From assembly GCA_041396705.1 (NCBI GenBank), contig JAWKYB010000008.1, positions 124,001 to 188,000 on the forward strand: a DNA stretch of 64,000 nucleotides, read 5' to 3'. The DNA is from Alphaproteobacteria bacterium. GTDB lineage: Bacteria; Pseudomonadota; Alphaproteobacteria; CALKHQ01. Shown here one piece after another: positions 1-8,496 of the stretch (the stretch's first letter is position 1; each line of letters begins with the position of its first letter). The position numbers and the translations under genes were made by a program. Under the pieces are notes generated by a model that was not told where the DNA came from, made no database searches, and saw nothing but the letters and a program-made list of their open reading frames with translations.

Positions 1-118
1 GCCGGAAGGTCTCGGCCGGGTCGCAGGCCCGGTGCGCGCCGGCCAGGTAATGCTTCGCCGACCGCGACTCGTCGGCGGCCTCGGCCAGCAGGATGCGCAG
101 GGGATCGGGAAGCGTCAT
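1..118 (-). CDS. N-terminus of an unidentified protein, cut by the window edge
   Basis: An open frame reads leftward from an ATG at 118 and runs off the window after about 39 codons. The visible part starts MTLPDPLRILLAEAADES and looks like an amphipathic helical segment with no recognisable domain. It is divergent from, but not adjacent to, the MocR regulator at 221-1690, which lies on the same strand upstream. No function can be given from so short a piece. It could be an N-terminus mis-called in GC-rich DNA, although codon third positions are mostly G or C, as in real genes here. Confidence 0.4.
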   Translation of the reverse strand, partial: MTLPDPLRILLAEAADESRSAKHYLAGAHRACDPAETFR

Positions 119-220
119 GGCTTAACGGGGTCTGCTCGGTCCGGTCGGCGTGCTGTTCGGGCGCGATGCCCGCAGCATCCCCGATGGCGCCCGCCCGCGC
201 CAGCCCCTCTGCGCCGCGCG

Positions 221-1690
221 TCAGCCGAGGCCGTGCAGGATGGCGGCCAGCTTGGGGATGGTGCGGTTCATCTCCTCCTCGCGAATGCCGGCATAGCCCA
301 TCAGCACGCCGCGATAGGCGGGCTCGGCGAAATAGTAGACCGACAGCGGGGCGAGGTTGACGCCGCCGCGAATGGCGGCCGCCGCTACCGCGCGGTCGTC
401 GACCGGTCGGCGCAGCAGCGCGGCGACCTGGATGCCGGTGCGCCCGTCGATCGGGTCGAGCCAGTCGCCGAGATGGCGGTCGAGCAGCGCCAGGAAGTGC
501 GCCCGGCGCCGCCCGTACAGCCGGCGCATGCGGTTGAGGTGGTGGAAGAAGAAGCCGCGCTCCATGAAGTCGGCCAGGGCCGCCTGCAGCAGCAGCGGCG
601 GGAATTGGCCGGTGCCGGCGATCGCCGGCTTGATCCGCTCGGCGAGCGTGCCCGGCAGCACGGCGAAGCCGAGCCGCATGGCGGGGACCAGGGTCTTGGC
701 GAAGGTGCCGACATAGATCACCCGCTCCTCGTCGGTCAGCCCCTGCATCGCCGGCAGCGGCTGGCCGCGGAAGGTGTATTCGCCGTCGAAGTCGTCCTCG
801 ATCACCCAGGCGTCGGCGGCGCGGGCGATGTCCAGCACCGCCAGCCGCTGCTCCACCGGCATGGTGGTGCCGAGCGGGTGGTGGCACGACGGCGTCAGGT
901 AGATCAGCCGCGGCGGCGGCGCGGCGGCCGGCATCTGCCAACCGTCGCGGGTGACGCGAAGCGGCGCCAGCCGGGCGCCGGCGGCGAGGAAGGCGCCGCG
1001 CGCACCCAGATAGCCGGGCTCCTCCATCCACACCGTGTCGCCCTCGGCCAGCAGCAGCCGGGCGAGCAGGTCGAGCGCCGCCTGGCCGCCGGTGGTGACG
1101 ACGATCTGCTCGGCGGTGCAGCGCACCCGCCGCATGGTGCCGAGAAAGGCGGCGATCATCCGGCGCAGGTCGGGGTGGCCGGCGACGTAGTGATAGCCGA
1201 ACAGGTCCTGGCCGCCGGTGTGGGCGCGCCGCGCCAGCAGGCGGCCCCAGGTCTTGAACGGAAACTGGTCGAGCTCAGGCGTGCCGGGATGGAAGGCGGC
1301 ATGCTCCGGGATCGTGCGAACCCTGGGCTGCGCCGCCATCAGCGCGCCGCGGGCGGACAGGTCGGGCATGCGCCGGGCCGCCGCCGTGCCGTCGCCCGCC
1401 GCCCCGGCCGGCAGGCCGACGTCCGCGACCCGGAAGCCGGAGCCGCGGCGCCCCTCCAGCAGGCCCTCGGCGACCAGCTGGTCGAGCGCGTTGACCACGG
1501 TGTTGCGCGAGATCGCCAGCTCGCGCGCGATGGTGCGGGTCGACGGCAGCCGCGACCGCACCGCCACCGCGCCGCCGAGGATCAGCTCGCGCAGCTGGTC
1601 GCACAGCTGCCGGTGCAGCGGCTTGGCCAGCCCGGCCTCGAGCGCGATCAGGTCGAGCGGATAGCTGAGCTGGCTGTCGATTGGACCCAT
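221..1690 (-). CDS. MocR/PdxR-family transcriptional regulator (GntR HTH fused to class I aminotransferase fold)
   Basis: The 489-residue product has a GntR winged helix at about residues 25-95 (helix run SRLPSTRTIARELAISRNTV) followed by a fold-type I aminotransferase domain. The PLP-lysine motif GTFAKTLVPAMRLGF and the cofactor-binding EDDFDGEYTF are both visible. MocR proteins are dimeric regulators that use PLP as a sensor ligand and often control PLP synthesis, GABA or taurine use; nothing here identifies the target. I chose the ATG at 1690 because it gives the normal family N-terminus; an upstream in-frame start would add 38 low-complexity residues. The gene borders a decayed island on its upstream side, so its own promoter lies within 1691-1800. 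Confidence 0.9.
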   Translation of the reverse strand: MGPIDSQLSYPLDLIALEAGLAKPLHRQLCDQLRELILGGAVAVRSRLPSTRTIARELAISRNTVVNALDQLVAEGLLEGRRGSGFRVADVGLPAGAAGDGTAAARRMPDLSARGALMAAQPRVRTIPEHAAFHPGTPELDQFPFKTWGRLLARRAHTGGQDLFGYHYVAGHPDLRRMIAAFLGTMRRVRCTAEQIVVTTGGQAALDLLARLLLAEGDTVWMEEPGYLGARGAFLAAGARLAPLRVTRDGWQMPAAAPPPRLIYLTPSCHHPLGTTMPVEQRLAVLDIARAADAWVIEDDFDGEYTFRGQPLPAMQGLTDEERVIYVGTFAKTLVPAMRLGFAVLPGTLAERIKPAIAGTGQFPPLLLQAALADFMERGFFFHHLNRMRRLYGRRRAHFLALLDRHLGDWLDPIDGRTGIQVAALLRRPVDDRAVAAAAIRGGVNLAPLSVYYFAEPAYRGVLMGYAGIREEEMNRTIPKLAAILHGLG

Positions 1691-1800
1691 CGTGCCGGAC
1701 CGGAAAGCTGCGTTCTTCAGGTCCAGTCTAGGCGATCTCGCGCCGTCGCGGTACCGCGCCCGAGCACGCCGCCCCGATGACGCCGCCCGGCCCACGAATG

Positions 1801-2190
1801 TCACCCATGTCTCAGGTACGGTCCGTTACCCATCTCTCCGGGCCGGACAGATGAAACTAGATGCCCAGCGTCCGCGCGGTGTCCGCCGGCCCCATCGTGC
1901 ACTGCCCGGTTGCCGGCGATCCGCAGCTGGTGGAACAGGTCGGCGACGTCCCGCGAAATGATCCAGTCGGCCGACAGGCGCCGCAGGACGTCGACAGCCT
2001 TCTCATCGGCGTCCGGCAGCCGCGCCGTCCGCGCTGCCACCTGCTGGGCCAACAGCTCCGAGAACTGCCGCAGCTTGATCAGGCTCGTGCTGGGGTCCTC
2101 GGCGAAATAGCGCTCGGCCAGCGCCGCATGACGGACCAACTGCGCATCGTACTGCGCTAAGAACCCGAAGTTGTCGGACCGTACGTCCAT
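1801..2190 (-). pseudogene. Truncated type I restriction HsdR N-terminal (DUF4145-like) fragment
   Basis: The ATG at 2190 opens a 129-codon frame whose first ~97 residues match the helical N-terminal domain found at the start of many HsdR subunits and related helicases (NFGFLAQYDAQL, ALAERYF, LIKLRQFSELLAQ, ending LFHQLRIAGNRAVHD). After that motif the sequence becomes arbitrary and stops. A full HsdR is about 1,000 residues and carries nuclease and helicase domains; none follows, and no hsdM or hsdS is nearby. I read it as the stump of a deleted restriction gene. A stand-alone DUF4145 protein is possible but less likely, given that the homology stops abruptly. Confidence 0.65.
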
Positions 2191-2324
2191 TGCCCCACTG
2201 CTCGATCTCGCGCAGTGAGATTAACGAAGCGAGTCATATTCAACAAACGGTTGGTACCGAATTTCGAGCGAGCGTCAGATGGCTGGCCGGCGCCACCACA
2301 CGATCTCGGCCCTTCCTGAACGGT

Positions 2325-2850
2325 TCAGACGAGCCCGTGCGTCGGCCTTAACGCCGGCAATGAAACTGGTGCCCGGCGATGAGCGGATACCAAGTACCGC
2401 CCATTCGCTTGGACATCAATGTTCATTTGACCATCCCGTCGGGTTGTCAGGACATGTCTTTGCGGATGTCCCGAAATTGGATCGGGCAAGTAGGTCACAT
2501 CTGGCAGCCCCTTGACCCGGTGTCGGTACCAAGCGTCGGTCTCCTGGCTATCGTATTGCCTACGGTCATCCGAGAAAATTACAGCCTCGGGTCGACAAAT
2601 ACTGAAGACCTCGTCACAGGTACCGCTCAGCCTGCCATGGTGTGAAGCGACAAGCAGGTTCACCGTGGCCAAGTCCCGCACAAACCACCGATTTCGCAAC
2701 AGCGCTCGCCAACCGGCTGTCTCTAGATCGCCGCCGAACAAAATTGTGAATGGTCCGTAGCGAACGAATACAGCCAAGCTCAGGTTGTTGGTGTCCGAAA
2801 AATTGACCCCGAACTGGTTGGCGGCAACGCGTGAACGCCGCCAGCATCAG
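2325..2850 (-). pseudogene. C-terminal remnant of an MBL-fold (ComEC/Rec2-type) hydrolase
   Basis: The open frame reading down to the stop at 2325 encodes FVRYGPFTILFGGDLE, then LLVASHHGRLSG and VIFSDDRRQYDSQ. These are the last metal-binding blocks of metallo-beta-lactamase-fold proteins of the ComEC-like type (GDxE, SHHG, ISD). Upstream the frame continues without an ATG to a TGA near 2850, and the N-terminal HxHxDH block is missing. The only starts are internal TTG codons. The gene has therefore lost about half its length. It lies beside the HsdR stump and belongs to the same decayed block. Confidence 0.6.
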
Positions 2851-3189
2851 GAATGCGCTTACCGACAAAACCCGCTCCGAAGTGACTGATGATCTGATGC
2901 GCCGCCCGTAATCATGCCCATGCCATGTTCGCGCTTCATTGACGCAAGGGCTGCGGCTGTCACTGTCGGATTGCTAGCGAATGCTCTTATGGCGTCCCTT
3001 GCGCCGGACACCAAACCCCCTGACGATCTTCATCCAGGTTCTGTGCGATCAAGAGATCAATGATCTGGCCACCGAACGTCACACTGGGGTCCCGATGTCC
3101 ACCTCCTTGTGTTTATCCATGGCGTCCGAACCTCCATTAAAGGCGGAGCATTGAGCACGACCCATGCCCGACATCAAAAATCTCAATCC
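2851..3189. other. Gene-free stretch in decayed island
   Basis: About 340 bases with no supportable gene on either strand. The base composition is lower in GC than that of neighbouring genes, and stops occur in all frames. There is no recognisable tRNA, repeat or terminator. It probably contains unrecognisable debris of the MBL-fold gene and of the remnant to the right. Confidence 0.4.
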
Positions 3190-4158
3190 TCATCCCGATC
3201 CTCCGACGACGCACCATGCCCACCCAGCGCGCCTCGACGGCATAGAGGCGATGGACCAGGTACCGATGGAACAAGCCGAGCCTCGACAATACCGGCCGCT
3301 GCCGCCTGTATCAGGGCTGCGCACGCAAGCTCTGGTCGAGTCGCCACGGACCAAGAGCGTAACAGCTGCCGCGAGCCCGACCCGCACAGCAACGAGACGA
3401 ACGCGAGGTTGTGGCAGAAGCCGTACAGCCGCAGGAACTCCTGCATACGCGGGCAACCGCCATAGCGTCCTTCCCCGCATGCCTGTACGCAGACCAGAAG
3501 ATCGCCTCGCCCGGATCGGCCGGTTCCGCCCGGTCCTCGCATCCTCTCGATCCGCCGCGAACCGTAGCATCCAGCGGGCGGAAGTACTCGGCCAGCAACG
3601 ACCGCGCCGCGACGCCTGCCACCCGGTCGGCGGAGCCGAACTCGCGAGCACGGTGGCGGGCTGGCCAAGAATGCGCCGTTCGACCAACCGTTCGAGCAGC
3701 CGTCGACGGCGCAGCCATGATCTGCCCAACGACGTACGCGCGGCGATCACACCATTTCGCCCGGCACTGACCACTGCGTCGCCAACGACGAATGCACTGT
3801 CGAACCAGAGGTCGATGGTCGCCAGGCAGCGAACCCGCTCGCGATATAGGCGAACACGTCGCAGTCGGAGAATCGCAAGACTCGTCCATGACGTCGGGGC
3901 ATATACCAGATCGTGTGCCCCAACGCGAGTCCAGGTCGCCAGCCGGCAGTGCAACGCGAATGCTTTCGCCAAAGAAACCGCTGAAACGGCATGGATATAA
4001 CTGCAATCATCGACCGCCCCCGTGGGGGAACCGTCATCGCCAGTCGCGCAGAGTCTACTGGCCTGTGCAGGACCGAAAGCAAGCGGACGGGCATGCTTTC
4101 CCATAGCTCCCCGGCTTGGCGCCAGGGCGGGAGCGTCTCTGTAACTCATTGATTTCAT
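3190..4158 (-). pseudogene. Probable frameshifted remnant of an unidentified gene next to a tRNA
   Basis: An open frame of 322 codons spans this interval, but it looks composite. The plausible protein-like segments sit in different frames: a stretch around LWFDSAFVVGDAVV in one frame, EYFRPLDA...GEAIFWSAYRHAGKDA in another, and FLRLYGFCHNLAFVSLL, a hydrophobic helix, in a third. That pattern fits a gene scrambled by several indels. No family is identified. It lies immediately 3' of the tRNA-Thr, the usual position for island DNA. It could instead be an orphan, rapidly evolving ORF. Confidence 0.35.
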
Positions 4159-4231
4159 TGCCGGCTGAGGGACTGACTCCCCGACCTACTGATTACAAAT
4201 CAGCCGCTCTACCGAAGCCGAGCTTGCCGGC
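4159..4231 (-). tRNA. tRNA-Thr (anticodon TGT), abnormal or decaying
   Basis: Read on the minus strand, the 73-nt sequence starts GCCGGCA and ends AGCCGGC plus discriminator A, giving a six-pair acceptor stem. The D stem GCTC/GAGC and the anticodon arm GCTGA-TTTGTAA-TCAGT are intact, so the anticodon is TGT (Thr). The T arm is wrong: it reads GGGGA-GTCAGT-CCCTC, without the universal TTC and one base short. One base is also missing between the acceptor and D stems. CCA is not encoded. It may be a tRNA pseudogene left by island insertion or excision, or a divergent tRNA. The 3' end of the IclR frame overlaps its 5' part. Confidence 0.6.
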
Positions 4232-5126
4232 CTGCGTCTGTTGCGCGACGCCGTCCGCGCGACGCGGGAACGCGCCGCGCTCGGCGGCAACCGCCGTCGC
4301 GCGCCGGTATCGATACGCGCGGCGCCGCCGCGCAAGCGCTCGCCTCAGGTGATGGCGCGCCGATGCGCGCGGCGGCGGTGCGCAGCCGCGGGAGGAAATC
4401 GCGCAGCATGGCCGACTTCGACACCCGCGCCGCCTGGGTGCTGATGTTGATCGCAGCCATCGGCGCGCCGCGCCCGTCGCAGATCGGCACCGCGATCGAG
4501 CGCAACCCTTCCTCCAGCTCCTGGTCGACCAGCGCGTAGCCGTGCTCGCGGGTGGCGCGCACGCGCTGCAGCAGCGCCGCCGGGTCGGTCAGCGTGCGGC
4601 TGGTGAAGCGGCTGAGCTGCGCCTTGGCGCAGTAGGCCTGCCATTCGCGCTCGCCCAGCGCGCCGAGCAGCACCTGGCCCATCGAGGTCGCATGCGCCGG
4701 CAGCCGGCTGCCGATCCGCAGCACCACCGACATGATGCGGTGCCGGGCGGCGGAACGGGCGACATAGACCACGTCGGCGCCGTCCAGCACCGCGGCGGAG
4801 CAGGATTCGTTCAGCGCGTGGGTGACGTCCTCCAGATAGGGCCGGGTCGCCTCCCAGAAATCCAGCGACGAGAGATAGGAAAAGCCGAGGCTGAGCACCT
4901 TCGGCGTCAGCGCGAAGAACTTGCCGTCATAGGCGACGAAGCCGAGCTGGTGCAGGGTGAGCAGGAACCGGCGCGCCGCGGCGCGCGTCAGCCCGGTGCG
5001 CTCGGCCACCTCGGTCAGCGTCATCCGGCTGGCGTCAGCACCGAACGCCTGGATCACCGCGAGCCCGCGCGCCAGCGACCCGACGAAGTCTCCCGACCGT
5101 TCCGGTGCGGCGCGTTCCTGCTGCAT
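4209..5126 (-). CDS. IclR-family regulator, PcaR/PobR type
   Basis: The 305-residue frame has an N-terminal winged helix (MTLTEVAERTGLTRAAARRF region, residues ~35-95) and the IclR effector domain (residues ~100-260), with motifs such as AHATSMGQVLLGAL and the IAVPI/AAINIS blocks. PcaR/PobR-type IclR proteins activate beta-ketoadipate or hydroxybenzoate genes on binding an aromatic intermediate. It is divergent from the hydroquinone operon, and two matching 15-bp sites lie 23-56 bases upstream of its ATG, so autoregulation and control of the operon are likely. The last ~45 residues are not family-like and run into the tRNA gene. In the next frame a stop at 4345 falls where IclR proteins normally end, which suggests a one-base deletion. 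Confidence 0.88.
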   Translation of the reverse strand: MQQERAAPERSGDFVGSLARGLAVIQAFGADASRMTLTEVAERTGLTRAAARRFLLTLHQLGFVAYDGKFFALTPKVLSLGFSYLSSLDFWEATRPYLEDVTHALNESCSAAVLDGADVVYVARSAARHRIMSVVLRIGSRLPAHATSMGQVLLGALGEREWQAYCAKAQLSRFTSRTLTDPAALLQRVRATREHGYALVDQELEEGLRSIAVPICDGRGAPMAAINISTQAARVSKSAMLRDFLPRLRTAAARIGAPSPEASACAAAPRVSIPARDGGCRRARRVPASRGRRRATDAGRQARLR

Positions 5127-5148
5127 GGGCTGATCCGTGATCAAGTTT

Positions 5149-5182
5149 GTGCGATATGCGAACAAATGTTTGATATGCGAAC
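5149..5182. promoter_or_regulatory. Paired IclR/PcaR-type operator sites in the divergent promoter region
   Basis: Read on the minus strand, the two sites are GTTCGCATATCAAAC (5168-5182) and GTTCGCATATCGCAC (5149-5163), in the same orientation with starts 19 bp apart. As I recall it, the second resembles the PcaU/PobR-type site GTTCGATAATCGCAC. They lie between the regulator ATG (5126) and the dioxygenase ATG (5294). The same two-site, 19-bp arrangement recurs at 17974-18007 ahead of the next operon. Confidence 0.7.
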
Positions 5183-5189
5183 AACGTCG

Positions 5190-5219
5190 TTGACGCAAGG
5201 GTCGCACGACCCCTAGCGT
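5190..5219 (+). promoter_or_regulatory. Weak candidate sigma-70-type promoter of the hydroquinone operon
   Basis: TTGACG at 5190-5195 is followed after 18 bases by TAGCGT at 5214-5219. The -35 is good and the -10 is poor, as expected of a promoter that needs an activator. The paired operators sit just upstream of the -35, a typical activator position. This is inference from spacing only. Confidence 0.3.
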
Positions 5220-5293
5220 ATTGGAAAGCGAACTGCGCGACACGCAGGTCGAGACGAGCCCGGCTGCGGGCCGCGACGCAAGGGAGGGCTGCC

Positions 5294-5836
5294 ATGAGTG
5301 GCGCACGCGCTGAGCCCGGCGGTCGGGCACATCCGGCCGCCGACTTCGAGTACACCACGGTCTTCGGCTCGCTGGCCGACTTTCGCAAGGGCGGCGTCGA
5401 CGTGCTCGACGACGACCCGAAGAACTATGTTTTCTCCAACGTGTTCGAGGTCGCGTCCGCGGCGGCACCCTACGAGCGCGTCGTGGTGGCGAAGAACATG
5501 GAATATGTGATCGAGGCATTGCGGGCCGACGGCACCTCGCCCTGGTTCGCCAACGCCCATGACGAATTCGCCCTGTGCATGGACGGCACGGTCGAGGTGC
5601 ATCTGCTGAAGCCGGACAAGCTGCCGCTGGCCGCCGACGCGGACGGCGGCCACCGGCTCGACGAGCCGCCATCCGGCCGCAAGATGGGACGCCTGGTGCT
5701 GCGCCGCGGCCATATGGGGCTGTTGCCGGCCGGCTGCGTCTACCGTTTCGCGGCGGCGGCCCCGGGCGTGCTGACCATCCAGACCGTGCAGGGGCCGGCA
5801 AGCGTCGAGAAATGGGCGGACATCTGCCTGAAGTGA
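5294..5836 (+). CDS. hapC: Hydroquinone 1,2-dioxygenase, small subunit
   Basis: This 180-residue cupin-like protein (core around residues 18-178) is followed 33 bases later by the large subunit. Two-subunit hydroquinone dioxygenases (HapCD of Pseudomonas fluorescens, PnpCD of nitrophenol degraders) pair a ~19-kDa subunit of this kind with a ~38-kDa iron-binding one. They cleave hydroquinone next to a hydroxyl to give 4-hydroxymuconic semialdehyde. Segments supporting the call are DPKNYVFSNVFEVA, NAHDEFALCMDGTVEVHLL and RRGHMGLLPAGCVYRF. The ATG at 5294 follows a good AGGGAGG ribosome site. It is the first gene of the operon and the protein is cytoplasmic. Confidence rests largely on the partner and pathway genes. 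Confidence 0.85.
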   Translation: MSGARAEPGGRAHPAADFEYTTVFGSLADFRKGGVDVLDDDPKNYVFSNVFEVASAAAPYERVVVAKNMEYVIEALRADGTSPWFANAHDEFALCMDGTVEVHLLKPDKLPLAADADGGHRLDEPPSGRKMGRLVLRRGHMGLLPAGCVYRFAAAAPGVLTIQTVQGPASVEKWADICLK

Positions 5837-5869
5837 CACCGATCCCGCGCTGACCGACGGAGTGATTCC

Positions 5870-6865
5870 ATGACCGAGATCGTCGACATCCAGCAGGCCT
5901 TCGAGGAACGGCCGGCCGACAATGCGACCGGCTACCGCTCGTTCAAGGCCGGTTCCTTCGCGTTCCGCCGCGATGAGTATTTCGCGCATATCGAATGGCC
6001 CAAGGGGCGCCATGTGATGGCGATCGACGCCTTCCTGCGCGCGCTGATGCGCGATGTCGCCTGGGGCTTCTTCTACGGCACCGTCAACTTCGACTCGGTT
6101 TTCGGTACCACCAACCTCTACGGCCAGGTCGACATGTTCGCCGGCCACTACAACGACGCCTATCGCAAGGCGGGCATCGACTGGCAGGAGCGCTTCGAGT
6201 CCGAGGACCTGATGCAGATCTTCAAGGCGATGATCGCCGACTGGACCAACCGGGGTTACGACCCGTTCGCCGCACCGCAGGAGACCGAGGACCCCTGGGG
6301 CCGCAAGAACGGCGACAACGACGGTGCCGTGATGCGCCAGCGGGTGACGGCGAAGCGCATGGTCGGCCTGCCCGGCGACACGCCGCGCCGCTCCGACGCC
6401 GCCGGCTATCCGGTCAACCGCATGTTCCGCGATGTGAGCCAGGACGAGCCGACGGTGGAGGTCGAGCCCGGCTTCGAGAACGAGGTCTCGGCGTTCAACC
6501 TGTTCGCCTACCTGTCCCGCTCCGACGTGACCTGGAACCCGAGCGTATGCTCGGTGCTGCGCGAGAGCCTGTACTGCCCGACAACCGAGGAGTTCATCCT
6601 GCCGGTCGAGCACGGCAACGACCGGGTCGAGTGGTTCGTGCAGCTGTCCGACGAGATCGTCTGGGACGTCAAGGACAAGGCGACGGGCAGGCCGCGCGCC
6701 AAGGTGACGATGCGAGCCGGCGACGTCGCGGCCATGCCGGCCGACATCCGCCACCAGGGCTATTCGCCGAAACGCTCGATGCTGCTGGTCTGGGAGAATG
6801 CGAGCCCGCGGGTGCCGGCGATGATCGCCAAGGGCGAGGCGCCGGTGGTGCCGGTGACGTTCTAG
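5870..6865 (+). CDS. hapD: Hydroquinone 1,2-dioxygenase, large iron-binding subunit
   Basis: The 331-residue product carries HGNDRVE at residues 248-254 and RHQGY with His295. In the PnpCD structure, as I recall it, Fe(II) is held by His256, Asn258, Glu262 and His303. Here His248, Asn250, Glu254 and His295 show the same spacings (+2, +6, +47), so the metal site is complete. The enzyme opens the hydroquinone ring to 4-hydroxymuconic semialdehyde in the cytoplasm, together with the small subunit just upstream. The length matches the family. The next gene is 157 bases away, across a REP-like element. Confidence 0.92.
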   Translation: MTEIVDIQQAFEERPADNATGYRSFKAGSFAFRRDEYFAHIEWPKGRHVMAIDAFLRALMRDVAWGFFYGTVNFDSVFGTTNLYGQVDMFAGHYNDAYRKAGIDWQERFESEDLMQIFKAMIADWTNRGYDPFAAPQETEDPWGRKNGDNDGAVMRQRVTAKRMVGLPGDTPRRSDAAGYPVNRMFRDVSQDEPTVEVEPGFENEVSAFNLFAYLSRSDVTWNPSVCSVLRESLYCPTTEEFILPVEHGNDRVEWFVQLSDEIVWDVKDKATGRPRAKVTMRAGDVAAMPADIRHQGYSPKRSMLLVWENASPRVPAMIAKGEAPVVPVTF

Positions 6866-6877
6866 GCTAACGGAACC

Positions 6878-6935
6878 ACGTGACGGCCGGGCCAGCCCCG
6901 GCCATCTCCTCGGGAATGAGAGACGACGGCCGGCT
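6878..6935. repeat. REP-like palindromic element between hapD and the dehydrogenase gene
   Basis: The sequence GTGACGGCCGGGCCAGCCCCGGCCATCTC and a degenerate inverted partner (GAATGAGAGACGACGGCC) resemble the two arms seen at 9355-9436 and 12656-12787. All three sit in gaps of this one operon. Confidence 0.5.
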
Positions 6936-7022
6936 CGGCGCTTCATCGCCAGCGGGCAGTGCGCGGCGCCGGACGAATCCGGGCCTGACGATCCCGGGTA
7001 TTGCAGGGGAGAGCGTGCGCGG

Positions 7023-8492
7023 ATGGCGCTGCAGACCAAGCTGCTGATCGGCGGGACATGGGTCGACGGACAGGCGGGAGGTACGATTCCCGTGATCAAT
7101 CCGTTCGACGGCACCACGATCTGTGCGATCGCCGAGGCGCGCGCCGCCGATGTCGATGCCGCCGTCGCGGCGGCAAAAGCGGCGTTTCCTGCCTGGGCGG
7201 GCCTGGCCGCGCACGACCGCGGCCGGCTGCTGCTCAAGCTCGCGGACCGGATCGAGGCCGAGGCGGGCGAGCTCGCCAAGCTGGAATCGATGGACACCGG
7301 CCATCCGATCCGCGACTGCCTGGCGCTCGACGTGCCGCGCACCGTGCTGTGCTTCCGCTATTTCGGCGGGATGGCCGACAAGCTGGAGGGCAGCGTCGTT
7401 CCGGTCGACGCCGGCTTCCTGAACTGGGTCCAGCGCGAGCCGATCGGCGTGGTCGGACAGATCGTGCCGTGGAACTTCCCGCTGATGTTCACCAGCTGGA
7501 AGATGGGCCCCGCACTGGCCGCCGGGAACACCGTGGTGATCAAGCCGTCGGAGCTGACGCCGCTGTCGACGCTGAGGATCGGCGAGCTGATGCTGGAAGT
7601 CGGCATTCCGCCCGGCGTCGTCAACATCGTGCCCGGCTATGGCGACCAAGCCGGGCAGCGCATCGCCGCGCATCCGGACATCGGCAAGATCGCCTTCACC
7701 GGCTCGACCGCCACCGGCCGCCGGATCGTGGAGGCGTCCGCCGGCAACCTGAAGAAGGTCCAGCTCGAACTCGGTGGCAAGGGCCCCAACATCGTGTTCG
7801 AGGATGCCAACCTGGCGGCGGCGGTCGGCGGCTCGGCCTGGGCGATCTTCCACAACCAGGGACAGGCCTGCATCGCCGGCTCGCGGCTGCTCCTGCACGA
7901 GCGGATTGCCGACGCCTTCCTGGACAGGTTCGTCGCCCTGGCCCGCTCGATCCGGCTCGGCGATCCGCGCGACCCGGGCACCGAGATGGGCCCGCTGACC
8001 TCGCGGCTGCACCAGGAACGGGTGCTGGCGTTCGCGGAGATCGCCCGACAGCAGGGCGGCGAGATTCTGACCGGCGGCAAGACGCCGGACGATCCCGCGC
8101 TGGCGGCCGGCTGCTTCGTCGAACCCACCGTCGTGCGTGCGCATCCGGACGATCGCGTGGCGCACGAGGAGGTATTCGGCCCGTTCGCCAGCGTGTTCAC
8201 ATTTCGCGACGACGACGAGGCGCTGGCGCTGGCCAACAACACCCGCTACGGCCTGGGCGCCGGCCTGTGGACCGCCAACCTGCAGCGGGCACACCGCTTC
8301 GCCAAGGGCATCCATGCCGGGATGGTGTGGATCAACTGCTACAAGCGGGTCCATCCAGGCTCGCCGTTCGGCGGCTTCGGCGAGAGCGGCTACGGCCGCG
8401 AGATGGGCTTCGAGGCGATGCGCGAATACACCCAGCCGAAATCGGTCTGGGTCAACGTCGACGCCCAGATCCCGCCGTTCTATCGGAGGTGA
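7023..8492 (+). CDS. hapE: 4-Hydroxymuconic semialdehyde dehydrogenase (aldehyde dehydrogenase superfamily)
   Basis: This is a 489-residue NAD(P)-dependent aldehyde dehydrogenase of normal length. Visible motifs are VPWNFPLM (cofactor and oxyanion site), KPSELTPLS, GSTATGR, ELGGKGPNIVF with the general-base Glu, and NQGQACIAGSR with catalytic Cys283, then EEVFGPF. Its place directly after the hydroquinone dioxygenase subunits points to oxidation of 4-hydroxymuconic semialdehyde to maleylacetate. Sequence alone would not separate it from other ALDHs. The ATG at 7023 follows GGGGAGAGCG. Its TGA at 8490-8492 is 4 bases before the next ATG, and its last codons form that gene's ribosome site (CGGAGG). 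Confidence 0.85.
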   Translation: MALQTKLLIGGTWVDGQAGGTIPVINPFDGTTICAIAEARAADVDAAVAAAKAAFPAWAGLAAHDRGRLLLKLADRIEAEAGELAKLESMDTGHPIRDCLALDVPRTVLCFRYFGGMADKLEGSVVPVDAGFLNWVQREPIGVVGQIVPWNFPLMFTSWKMGPALAAGNTVVIKPSELTPLSTLRIGELMLEVGIPPGVVNIVPGYGDQAGQRIAAHPDIGKIAFTGSTATGRRIVEASAGNLKKVQLELGGKGPNIVFEDANLAAAVGGSAWAIFHNQGQACIAGSRLLLHERIADAFLDRFVALARSIRLGDPRDPGTEMGPLTSRLHQERVLAFAEIARQQGGEILTGGKTPDDPALAAGCFVEPTVVRAHPDDRVAHEEVFGPFASVFTFRDDDEALALANNTRYGLGAGLWTANLQRAHRFAKGIHAGMVWINCYKRVHPGSPFGGFGESGYGREMGFEAMREYTQPKSVWVNVDAQIPPFYRR

Positions 8493-8496
8493 CGGG

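Noticed and set aside
32..1780. A 582-codon + strand frame opposite the MocR gene
   Set aside because: Low-complexity Arg/Gly/Ala/Gln translation with no start signal. The MocR reading has intact HTH and PLP motifs.
8137..8496. A longer start for the CoA-transferase alpha subunit inside the dehydrogenase gene
   Set aside because: Residues before 8497 have no CoA-transferase character, and the CGGAGG site directly precedes the ATG at 8497.
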